A stretch of DNA of 64,000 nt from Dromiciops gliroides (Eukaryota; Chordata; Mammalia; Microbiotheria; Microbiotheriidae), in the NCBI RefSeq assembly GCF_019393635.1, contig NC_057867.1:1382527-1446526 (forward strand), written 5' to 3'. This document shows positions 8,542 to 18,360 of the stretch, piece after piece. A model generated the notes under the pieces. That model did no database searches and was not told where the DNA came from. It saw only the letters and a program-made list of their open reading frames with translations. The translations under genes were made by a program, and so were the position numbers. The stretch's first letter is position 1. Each line of letters opens with the position of its first letter.

Positions 8542-11462
8542 CTCACCACAGCCAGATACCCTGTAGTGGTGAAGATGGGCCATGCTCATTCAGGCATGGG
8601 CAAGGTGAGTCTCTCTCCCTCTCCCTTATAATGAGAGTTCTTCCAAAGTTCGCTGGGATGCCCTGAACCATGACTTTCCTCTTCTCAGAGGTCTCTCATT
8701 GGAGACTGGTTGACTCCTTTTCAGGAATATCACAAGTGAGGCCATTCTTGAACAAGTCTAGCTTGGCTTGGACTTGAGGTCTCTTCCATCTGTGAGTTTC
8801 TGCTCAAAGGCCTTGGCACCAACAGGCCCCATGCCCACAGAGTTCAGGAAACCCTGACCCTGGGCTCTCAACCTTGGCCCCCAGGTGAAAGTAGAGAATC
8901 AGTATGACTTCCAGGACATTGCCAGTGTGGTGGCACTGACCAAGACCTACGCCACAGCAGAGCCCTTCATTGATGCCAAGTATGACGTCCGGGTGCAGAA
9001 GATTGGCCACAGCTACAAGGCCTACATGTGAGCCTTGGGGAACTTGGTGGGGTGGGCCTTAGCTCATCTACTCCAATATCTTCCTTCGATGGGGAGGGAG
9101 GTGGGTCACATGGTGAGCTGGGCTTTCACATTGGAGTCCTCGGCCCAGGTTGGTCTCACTACCGGCCTACCTCCAGGCCCTTTACTTTTTTGCACAGTCC
9201 TAACTTATATGGGAGCTTCCCCCCTATCCCCTCTAAACTGGCTTAACAGAATGGGCCCTGAATTGCTCCCTTTGCTCTCTTCCCAGGAGGACCTCAGTGT
9301 CTGGGAACTGGAAAACCAACACAGGCTCAGCCATGCTGGAGCAGATTGCCATGTCTGACAGGTGGGGCCAATGGGGGAAGGAGCCCAGGGAGGAGTGGGA
9401 ATGTTAGGAAGGCCATTAACACACTGTAGCTCAAGCAGGGCCACAGAGAAACCTGGGGGTGTTTAGCCTGGAGAAGCCTTTAGGGAGACACACCAGCCCT
9501 TGAGTTAGTATGTGGAAGAGCCTGGATTGGCTTGGTGGGTGGCATGGGGGAAGGCACAGAAGCAAAGTTAAACCTGGTGTAGGGCAAAAACTTTTTCAGT
9601 CTGGGAACTGTCCCTAAGTGGAATGAGTTGCCTCAGTAGGGAGAGAGCTCCCAGGCACTGAAGGTCTTCTCCAGGTGGCCAGCTGTCTACTTGTCTGAGA
9701 TGTTCCTGCTCAGCCTCAGTGATCTCTGTTCATAGGTACAAGCTGTGGGTAGACACATGTTCAGAAATCTTTGGGGGCCTGGACATCTGTGCTGTGGAGG
9801 CCCTGCATGGCAAGGATGGACGAGACCACATCATTGAGGTCAGCACTCCTCCTCCCAATTCCCTCATGAACTTGGCCTGCTTCCTCCTCCCCAGAGCAGA
9901 CCTTTCCAAGCCTGTCGCTTCCCCCCAGGTGGTTGGCTCCTCCATGCCACTCATTGGGGATCATCAGGACGAGGACAAGCAGCTCATCGTGGAGCTTGTG
10001 GTTAACAAGATGGGCTTGGCCTTGCCCAAGCCCCGGGCAGCATCTCCTGGCCGGGGATCCCAATCTCAGGTTAGGCCCTCCAAGTTCTTCCACCAAGATG
10101 GGCAAGGGGCAGGAGCTGGGGACTCAGAGACTGCTCAGGGTAAGAGTTTGAAGACCATGCTCATCCCACTCTTTACACAGGCTCCATCACCAGGGGCACA
10201 GGCTGTGGGTCGCCAGGCTGGGCCTCCAGCCCAGCAGCGCCCCCCACCACAGGGTAAGCAAGGGCCTTCCTGGGGGTTGGATGACTTTAAGGAGTTTTAA
10301 GGGATCCCCATCGAGGAAGATGAGCATCTAAGGCTAGAGATGCCCAAGGGAGGGTTGGCCTCTGGGAAGGTCCAGGGAAGGGGAGGGGGAGGCTAGGAAG
10401 GTCCAAGGAGGTGGTGGGGGGGGCGCGGTCGGGCTCGGGCAGCCCTAGCTAAAGCTCGCTAAGGTCTGTGTTTCACTCGCAGGGGGGCCCCAGCAGCCCG
10501 GGCCGGGACCTCAGCGCCACGGCCCCCCCTCCCAGCAGCGGCCCCCGCCCCAGGGCCAGCCGCTCCAGGGCCTGGGCCTTCAGGCAGCCGCGGCCGCGCA
10601 GCCGCGCCTCCCCAGCCCCAGCGGGCAGGCACCGTCGGGCTCCGGCCGCCAGCCGCGTCCATCGGGCCCAGGGACCGCCCCGCCAGTGCGCACCCCGCCG
10701 CAGCCGCAGCCGCAGCCGCAGCCCCCGCAGCCGCAGCCGCAGCCGCAGGCCCCGCAGCCGCAGCCGCCGCAACTTGCGGCGGCCCAGGGCCCGCGCCAGG
10801 GCAGCCAGTCCCCGCAGCCGCAGCCACGCCAGGCCGCGCCCACCCGGGGCCAGGCAGCCGGGGGCCCGCAGAGGGCTCCGCAGCGAGCGCCGCCCGGAGC
10901 CGCCGGCCCGCGCCAGGGGCCCCCGCAGAAGCCGCCCGGGCCACCGGCAGGCCCCACGCGGCAGCTGAGCCAGGCGGGCCCCCAGGCGGGCCGCCCGGGC
11001 CCAGCCGCCGGGCCGCCGACCACCCAGCAGCCGCGGCCCAGCACCCAGGGCCAGGGCCAGGGCCGCGCCCCGGCCGGGCCCGGGCAGCCCAAGCCCCAGC
11101 TCGCCCAGAAGCCGAGCCAGGACGCGCCGGCCGCGGCCCCGCAACTGAAGTAAGGGCGGGGCCTCTGGCCGGGGGCGGGGCCTCCGAGGGGGCGGGGCTG
11201 GAGCGAGCCGGGGCGGGGCCACCCGGGCCCCGCGGTAACTCTGTGTTTCTCTCCCTCCTCCTCCCGGTCTTGCCCCGCCCCCGCCCCTCCCCTCCCTCCG
11301 CCCGCCTTGTTTCTCTTCAGCAAATCCCAGTCTCTGACCAATACCTTCAACCTTCCAGACCCGGCCCCGGCCCCACCCCGGCCCAGCCTTAGCCAGGACG
11401 AGGTGAAGGCGGAGACCATCCGCAGCCTGAGGAAATCCTTCGCGAGCCTCTTCTCCGACTGA
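8542..11462 (+). CDS. SYN1: Synapsin-1, exons 6-13 (5' part off window)
   Basis: Synapsin I coats synaptic vesicles, binds ATP and actin, and holds the reserve vesicle pool. Exons read by hand: 8542-8604, 8885-9027, 9287-9361, 9736-9838, 9929-10069, 10181-10253, 10483-11149, 11321-11462 (stop TGA). All have AG/GT borders with agreeing phases and give 468 residues. The first five are the C-terminal half of the ATP-grasp-like C domain ([45 protein letters not shown]). Exons 11-12 are the Pro/Gln-rich D domain, and the last exon is the E domain ending [12 protein letters not shown]. The CaMKII context RQLS (human Ser603 site) is kept; the human Ser566 context RQTS is not found. Exon numbers are counted back from human exon 13, which puts TIMP1 in intron 5 as in other mammals. 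Tail to tail with ARAF. Identification is secure. Confidence 0.96.
10695..10772 (+). repeat. SYN1: Pro-Gln coding hexanucleotide repeat in SYN1 exon 12
   Basis: CCGCAG units, with some CCG slips, encode an alternating Pro-Gln stretch of about 26 residues in the D domain. The reading frame stays open through it, and it lies in the most GC-rich part of the window. As I recall the human protein, Pro/Gln is spread out here and not in a run. Confidence 0.9.
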
Positions 11463-11830
11463 TCCCCCTCCCCCCTCCCCCCCAGGTGTGCCAGGTGTGG
11501 CCCCAGGCCTCCATGGCCCCCAACACCCGGGATGGCTGTGTCTTTAAATATGCAAATCATCGAGCACTCCCAGTACCCTCGGACCGGGTGGGGCGCTCCT
11601 CCCTCTCTCCCCCTTGTGCGCGTGCGTGTCAGTGTGCCGTCCGTGTGCCTGCCCGTGACCCTCGTGCCGCCGCTTGGCGTGTGTTGGAGTTTCTCGTGAA
11701 GCCTGTGATGCGCGCAGTGAAGCTGTAGTGGCCCTCCCCCCCTCCACTCTCCCGCCCGCCCCCTCCCTCCGGTCCACCCCCCCCCCCAATCTGTTACTCT
11801 GACCAGAGAAGAGTCAAGAAACGTGATTAA
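11463..11830 (+). other. SYN1: SYN1 3' UTR and convergent SYN1/ARAF end
   Basis: C-rich sequence after the SYN1 stop. It includes an octamer-like ATGCAAAT just after a TTTAAAT run near 11545. I found no AATAAA or ATTAAA on + and no complement of either on - between the two stops (11462 and 12050). The nearest candidate for SYN1 is the weak variant AAGAAA at 11816-11821. The end point is a guess. Confidence 0.5.
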
Positions 11831-12049
11831 GTGATCAAAGCGAGAGCTGGGCAGCCTCCTGTGCTTCTTGGGGGGGGGGGGGCAGCGGGGAAGGGAAAGC
11901 AGCGCAGGAGCGGTGGGGGAGCCGGGACCCCTTCCTCCCCCCTGGCCTTTGAATCCGGTCTTCCCCCACCCCAGGCCGCCTGGTTCTGGGGAAACGAGTC
12001 ATCGCAACTTGGGGCCCCTGGCTCACTGCCCCGGGGCCGGCCAGAGCCC

Positions 12050-13164
12050 CTAGGGCCCGAAGAGGCGCAGGGCCCCCAGCAAGGAAGAAGGCAGTTCCTC
12101 AGTCTGGGCCCGGTGCAGCGAGGGCTCCGAGGCGCTGCGCTCAATCTTGGGCAGCACCCGCTGCAGCAGCTCAATGGTGACCAGGATCTAGGGGAAGAAG
12201 AGAAGCAAGGCTTGGGCCTGAGCCTTCACTTGGCTTGGCCTGCCCCGGCCCCATACCCTGGCGGGGGCACTTCGGACCTCGGGGAAGAGGGGCCGTTCCT
12301 CCCGCTGGAAGCGGAGACAGTCTGCCAGCAGTCTCTTCATGGCTTTGGGGCAGTTGTTGGAGACCTTGGTGAGGTCTGGTGACAGATAGCCTCGTCCTAC
12401 CATGAAGATGATCTGAAAGCAGAGCAGGGGGTGGGAATCAGATCACTAGGGACAATCCCCTAGTAGGGGCCTGGAAAGAGCTTCTCAGGCCAAACGGGGG
12501 GGGGGGGGGGGGGGACAGTATCATCAAGGGGTCAGTCAGGGGTAGGAGAGAGGAAGGAAGAGGAGGGTGTGTCCACCTGATCTCTGTTGTTGATGTGACT
12601 GTAGGGAAGGCTGCCACTCATGAGCTCGTAAAGAACCACCCCATAGGCATAGACATCAGACTGGAAGCTATAGGGGTTCTTGTCTTGCATTCGGATCACC
12701 TCAGAGGCCTGTGGGGTTCAATGGGGTTCAATGCGGTCCTAGGTGAGCTGGCTGGCCAGTTAGTGAACACTGGCCTGCTCCCTCCTCAGCCCCCAGGGGC
12801 CCTGAGGCCTCACCATCCATAGCACAGAGCCAGTGGGTTGCTCTACTTGCTGGGCACCGCTCCATCGGGTCTTCACTGTGGCCAGCCCAAAATCTCCAAT
12901 CTTCACTGTCAGCCCCTCATGCAGGAAGATATCTATGTCCTTGTCAAGGGATCGCACACTCTGCACACTCTATCCCCTTTACACCTTCCTACCTTGAAAT
13001 CCCTGAGTACACATTGCATCCCCCTCCCCCCCAAAGCCCACATCCCCAAGGGAGTGCGGATGGATACTGTTGGACTTGAGATCTCGGTGAATGATGTTCT
13101 TGGCATGGAGGTAACTGTGGAAGGAAATGGATTGTTAGGGAGACCTGTCTGGACTGCGTGCGTG

Positions 13165-13197
<33 letters not shown>

Positions 13198-13841
13198 CCA
13201 TGCTCGAGGAGTATCTGTGGAATAGCTTGTGTGACCATGTGTGACCAATGCATACAAAGTGCTGGGGAGGTCTGAAGCAGGGAGGGTTCAGAGGAACTCA
13301 CTCCATGCCCTGAGCCGTCTGCCGGGCCACATCAATGAGCTGCACCATGTCGAAGTGAGTGTCGGCCACATGCAGGTGGTGGTACAGACTGGACCCCTCA
13401 CACCACTGGGTGATGATGGCAAAGTCCGGCCTTGTCATGAATCCCATGAACAAGAGGATGTTCACGTGGCGAGTCTTCCTGCCAAGGGGAGGAGAGCAGC
13501 GGTCAGCCGTGGTGCACCCAGACCCCACCTGTGCTGCCTGCTGGCTACAGTGCCCATGCTCACCTGAGGACCTGCATCTCGTTTTTGAAGGCCTGGGCTT
13601 GCTCTGCTGTGGGCTGCGCCACCTTTAACACCTTCACAGCCACGTCCCCGTGCCATCGGCCACGGAACACCGTCCCAAATGAGCCCGTCCCGATCCGCTT
13701 CAGCAGTTGCACCTCCCCTGGGGCTACCTCCCAATAGTAGCCCGAGTCTCGGTAGCCCAGGGACTTCTGCAAGGCACAGACAGAACAGAGGGACAGTGAG
13801 CTTCCCACTCTCCCAGCATCCTCCTCCCGGAAGCTCTCTCA

Positions 13842-13884
<43 letters not shown>

Positions 13885-15848
13885 CTTCTGTGTTCCCCAG
13901 CTCACCACTTTCTTCTTATCATCAGCTGAAGCTGAGGACTTGCGCTCAAGGGGCTCTGATGAAAACTTGGGGTGTGGGGATTTCCTTCCAGGGGGGGACA
14001 CAAGGTTGGGACCAGGACTGCCTTGGGGGGTCCTCTCCCCACCTGCTCCTGGGAGAGGAAATGACAGAGAAGAAAGCAGAGAGAGATGGAAGGCTGGAAG
14101 GCCTGGGCCAGAGCATGAGGGAAGGGGGTCAGTGGGGACTGGAGTCAAGGGATTCCAACACTCACCTTCAGCAGCGAAGGCCTGAGCTGCCTGCTGTGGG
14201 AACACAGAATGGGACCAGAGGTCAGCCTTTTCTTTGAAGGATTCTCTAACCTTCCCAGCTTCCTTAGGCCAAGGGCGAGCTGGAGCACCTGTGGGGTCCG
14301 TGTCCCCGACCCTCCAAATCCTCCTTTGCTTCCTCTGTTGCTAGCCCGACTTCCCCAGACCACCTCCTCAGCGAGTTCTTACTGGGAGGTGTTCCAGGGA
14401 GAGCAGTTTTTATTTTTTTTTTTGCGGGGCAATTGGGGTTAAGTGACTTGCCCAGGGTCACACAGCTAGTAAGTGTCAAGGGTCTGAGGCTGAATTTGAA
14501 CTCAGGTCCTCCTCAATCCACTGCCAGTGCTTTATCCACTGCGCCACCTAGCTGCCCCAAGGGAGAGCAGTTTTCAAGAGCCTACCTGTATGAGCCTGCT
14601 GTCCACAGGCACTGTGGTGCTGATCATGTGCACGTTTGGTGTGGACGTGGAGCGGATCCTTTGCAGGGGTGGGCCTCCAGGCCCAGGGAAAACAAAGGTC
14701 TCCCCATGGGAGGCCTGTGTTTGTGTCCTGGAGGGGAAGGGGAGGAGGAGGCAACCCCTGGGTCAGAATTCCTGAGGAGGTTCCCCCCTTCCGTCTACCA
14801 CCTCCTGGCCTTACCTGGGGCTCTTTGGGGTGAGGGGCTCACACAGGGCCTGGCTGCCAGGCTGGGGCTCATGAGTACCAGGGCTTCCAGTCAGGTCCTG
14901 GACACTGCGGTAGAAACTGGAGCCAAAAGAGAAAAGAGAGACCCTAGGAAGGATGAAAATGATGGGGAGCCCCCAGGAAGGACCAGTTGGGGCGAGGGAG
15001 ATCCCTCCCCACCCCAAAGGAGGACAGGCTGATGGGAAAAGGCTGGGCTGAGGAAACTAGGGATTCTTGGGGAGATCCCAGGGACCTAGGAAAGGGCCAC
15101 AGGCCTCACGGTTGGCGGGCGGTGGCCATGTCAACACAGACAGTGGGGACACGGGCACTGCAGTGTTGGTGGAACTTGTAGCCACACGTCTGGCAGCGGA
15201 AGCCATGAAAGAGGAAGCGGCGGCAGAAGTCACAGAAGGTGAGAGCCAGGAATGTCTTCCGGGCAAAGTTGTGGGCAGCTGCAAGTGGAACATCAGCTCG
15301 GACCTCAACCGTCAGTTCTTCCCCATGCAAGGGAGCGATGGCTGCATCCCAAGCCGTTGCAGTCTTCCGACTATGGGACCCGAAGGGATAAGACATGGGG
15401 AAGAAAGAATCAGTGATAGCCAAGGAGGAGGAGGCAGAGGCCAGGGTAGCTGGGAGAAGGGAGGACAGACAGGGAGCTCACCCCTGCACAAGGCGATAGA
15501 CGGCACAGCAGTCTTGGTTCAGCCCCCGCACCTTCAGTGCCTTGTCCAATGAGTCGGAGACAGTCATGCCATCCCGGGCGGTTACCTAACAGATGCTCAT
15601 GATTTATTGTTTCCCAAGTTTCCCTCCTTGTCCCAGCTCCCCAGATTAGGAGTCTCTCCCTTCCCTGGGTAGGGCCCCTGATATTCCTTCCCTGCTGGGC
15701 TGCTTACCACTGTGCGCTGCTGATTGGGCAGATACACTTTCACAGTGCCCCCAACCCGACTGCTGGTAGAAGGGATGGCATCAGGATCTTCAGGGGGGGG
15801 TAGGCCCCGGGAGGGTTCTGCTGGGGTGGCAGTTGGGCCTCGTTTCAT
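12050..15848 (-). CDS. ARAF: A-Raf serine/threonine kinase, complete coding region
   Basis: RAS-activated MAP3K that phosphorylates MEK at the membrane. Minus-strand exons, human numbering: 2 15848-15708; 3 15585-15482; 4+5 15370-15110; 6 14916-14815; 7 14727-14586; 8 14193-14166; 9 14048-13906; 10 13766-13564; 11 13478-13302; 12 13114-13068; 13 12932-12814; 14 12708-12577; 15 12412-12278; 16 12187-12050. They sum to 624 codons with agreeing phases. RAS-binding domain: exons 2-4. Cysteine-rich C1 finger: HNFARKTF to VPTVC. 14-3-3 site: RSTSTPN. N-region: SGYYWEV. Kinase: IGTGSFGTV loop, VAVKVLK lysine, HRDLKSNN, DFG, ASEV in place of human AAEV. C-terminal 14-3-3 site: RSASEPS. The N-terminus is about 14 residues longer than human (606 aa). 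Exons 4 and 5 are fused, and exon 15 has two possible donors. Confidence 0.95.
12496..12514. repeat. Poly-G run, about 19 G
   Basis: Homopolymer in ARAF intron 14, C on the ARAF strand. Its length is prone to sequencing error. Confidence 0.9.
13167..13195. repeat. (TG)n microsatellite in ARAF intron 11
   Basis: About 14 TG units between ARAF exons 11 and 12. Confidence 0.93.
13842..13880. repeat. (TC)n microsatellite in ARAF intron 9
   Basis: A TC run on +, so GA on the ARAF strand, starting about 25 bp after the exon 9 donor. Confidence 0.95.
14411..14558 (-). mobile_element. Marsupial tRNA-derived SINE in ARAF intron 7
   Basis: Full copy in the same sense as ARAF, flanked by the target duplication GGGAGAGCAGTTTT, so a clean insertion. 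Confidence 0.93.
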
Positions 15849-15873
15849 CTTGTCCTCCCCACACCCAAGTGAC
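15849..15873 (-). other. ARAF: ARAF exon 2, 5' UTR part
   Basis: Acceptor CTTTCAG on the minus strand at 15874 is followed by 25 untranslated bases and the ATG at 15848, whose context is GGACAAGATGA. This fits ARAF having a non-coding first exon. Confidence 0.75.
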
Positions 15874-17766
15874 CTGAAAGGTGGGGACAGACACTGTTGG
15901 GGGACAAAGATGGGCAGGCTGTAGATTTCTATACATTACTGAGGAGACAAGGACAGGGGGTTCAACACTGCTGCGGCCGAAAGGGTGCTGGGTTTGGAGT
16001 CCTAAGCCTTGGATTCAAATCCTGGATCTGTTATTTACCAGCTGGGTGATCTTGGGCAAGTCATTTCACCTCTGTGTGCCTCAGTTTCATCCTTTGTTAA
16101 ATGTTTTTTTCTTCCTCTCAGCTCTAGCTCTATGGCCCCTTTAGAATGACAATGATGTTGGGATAGCACAAGATCTCTCATCATTTATCATTGATAGGGT
16201 TAAGATTACTTTGGGCAGGGGAAGATTTGAAGAAATTGAACTCTTAGGAGGTGGTCAGGAAACCTTTAGTTACCGTAAAGGAAATTGATGGAGGCAGGGA
16301 TTGTCAGAGGGCCCAGGATGATGGGATAGGCGATGGAAACTTTCTACACACTGGCAGCAAGCACTAGGAATCTCTTCTCTTGGGATAGGTCCATCCTTCC
16401 CTCTAATTCTAATCATTGGGCATCTTTTGTGAAAGAGCCCCTGGGTAGTTTAAATAATCCAGGCCCCAATTTCAGGGGAAAATTCTGCGTTGGGAGTGGG
16501 GCTGACACAGAAATAAGCAGGAGAGGCACTCACTGCTTGGGTGCGGGGGAGGAAAGAAAGCAAACAATACTGAGTCACCAGAACCTGGTATGGGGTTGCA
16601 GATAGAGACATGTTTGAACAATGCAAGGAGGGAATATTTCCCCAGAACCCTAAGAGCCATTTTGTTGTGCCAAGGCAGGGACTGTGGGATCCAAGAATAC
16701 AAAAAGAATTTTCAAAGGTACAGGGGAACTGTGGTCCTCCAGTTGTTCTTCATTTATGCTTTCAGCTGTAAACAGCTGGGCAAGGCAGGGACTTCACAGT
16801 GGTCACTCCAGTGTTTAGAGCTGGGCCCCTGGGGAAGGCAGTGGGTGCCATCTGATGTAGAATGGCAGAACTGTGGCCATCAGCAAAGGAACAAAGAGGT
16901 GGAGCTATGGTGGACAGTGAGTGGGTCTTGGAGAAACGACCACCTGTTGAGCAGAGCTACAGGAGGCAAAAATCAGAGTGATTAGGAAGAGCAACCCGGA
17001 AGCCCACCCAGGGGAGTACCATAAGTCAGAGACTGTTGAGGGATGGGTGTGTGTACACCTCGTGTGTCTGTGTATGCGTGAGACTGTGTGTGTGTGAATT
17101 TTCTCTAGGGTTGGATAGGTCCTTTCCGTGATTGTGGTCAGCCTTGTAAGCCTGAGCACTTATAAGGGGAGCCAGTGGCTACTCAAGTGGTTCTCAGACT
17201 GTAGGCGGGTGGGGACAATGAATCAGAGACAACTGAGAGGCGCTCCTAGTGTCCCCGGGTCTTCCTTTCCCAGACTTGGACTTGGGGGGAGGGCGGGGCC
17301 GAGAGTGAGAATGATGCAGGGGCTGAAAATCTAGGAAAACCTTTCGCAGGACCTAGATGTTGGGGGTGGCAGAAGATCTCCAAGAGCCATTACCAGGAAG
17401 CTCTCATCACTAGTGAAAACGAAGCTCTCGAGAATGGCTGGGGATTTCCAAGCGCCAGAAAGGGGGTAGGAGAGGGAGGTGGAATGGATAAATCGGGGTG
17501 GGGGGGAGACGGGGCTGGGGGTGTGGGGGGGAAACAGCCCCACCCCAGGAGGGGCCCTGTGCGCAGGCGCCAGCAGCAGGACAATTTAAAGGAACCAAAT
17601 CCTGTGCCCCTCCCCCTTCCTTTCGCGCCTGCGCGTTAGTCCAGCTACCCCCTCCCAGCGACGGGAGATTCCATTCTTTTTCCGTGAAAGGGGGGGGGGG
17701 GCGCACAGGACAAGACAGGAAGTAATACAGAACGGCCACCGTGGCTTCGGCCTGGCGTCGCCTTAC
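15874..17766 (-). other. ARAF: ARAF intron 1
   Basis: A MIR-type SINE on + at about 15985-16140 (tail GGTGATCTTGGGCAAGTCA). The rest (16150-17766) looks single copy, with a GT-rich patch near 17045-17100 and a G12-13 run near 17690. No coding exon recognised. Confidence 0.6.
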
Positions 17767-17830
17767 CTGTCACGGTGCTGCCACAGGGGCCTCCTCCATC
17801 TTAGGGCCCGTCTTTCCTCTCCCGGAGGGT
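17767..17830 (-). other. ARAF: ARAF non-coding exon 1 with short uORF (5' end approximate)
   Basis: On the minus strand a strong donor (CAG|GTAAGG) lies at 17767/17766 in GC-rich sequence 1.9 kb upstream of the coding exon. Just before it an ATG at 17799 opens a nine-residue uORF, MEEAPVAAP, ending TGA at 17770. The 5' limit is not visible. Confidence 0.6.
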
Positions 17831-18360
17831 GGAACCGGCCACGGCCGCCCCAAGGCCCCTGTTCCGTCAGGCCTGCCCCCGTCGAGATCTCATTGGTCGC
17901 TTTAGCTCCGGCAAAGCCCCTACCCACAATCTTATTGACCATAGGAGCCGCCGCTCCTCCAGAATTCCACGCTCATTGGCGGACGCTTCCTCCTTTTTAG
18001 GCCGACGGCGCTGATTGGTCACTCCAGGGGTTTACCCTTTTCCTCTCAATCCCTCACTCTCTTGGAGCCCCGGCTCTTCTGAGCTCTCATTGGTCACTTC
18101 TGCCGTAGTTTTTCCTCAGTTCATTGGCTGTCAGGGCCCCCGCTGCCTTCTCTTCCCCTCCTTCTCAATCCCGGGAGCCCCACCTCTGTCGAGTTCCCAT
18201 TGGCGATTTCTTCCCCCACCCCTTTTAGGCCCGTGATCATCGGCTAGGACGTCTTGCTCCTCTTCCTCCTCCCACTTCTCCGCTGGTGCACCCTCTTTGG
18301 CTGTCTCCCAGTCTCTTAGGCAGCTCATTGGCTGCCTAAGTCTCTCTATTGGTTGTGGCT
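17831..18360 (-). promoter_or_regulatory. ARAF: ARAF upstream region: array of CCAAT (NF-Y type) boxes
   Basis: ATTGG (CCAAT on the ARAF strand) occurs at 17892, 17975, 18014, 18089, 18123, 18199, 18327 and 18348, all in one orientation, plus a degenerate ATTGA at 17934. Two boxes sit in a shared longer unit of about 110 bp (TCTCAATCCC, then GGAGCCCC, then GAG-CATTGG) near 18050-18105 and 18165-18215. I see no TATA box. NF-Y binding is inferred. Confidence 0.6.

Noticed and set aside
10070-10139. Alternative SYN1 exon 10 end at the donor GGTAAGAG
   Set aside because: It would add 70 bases and break the frame into exon 11; the 10069 donor keeps it.
10459-11560. Long minus-strand frames rich in Ala/Gly/Arg
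   Set aside because: Antisense shadow of the GC-rich SYN1 exon 12, whose sense frame matches synapsin.
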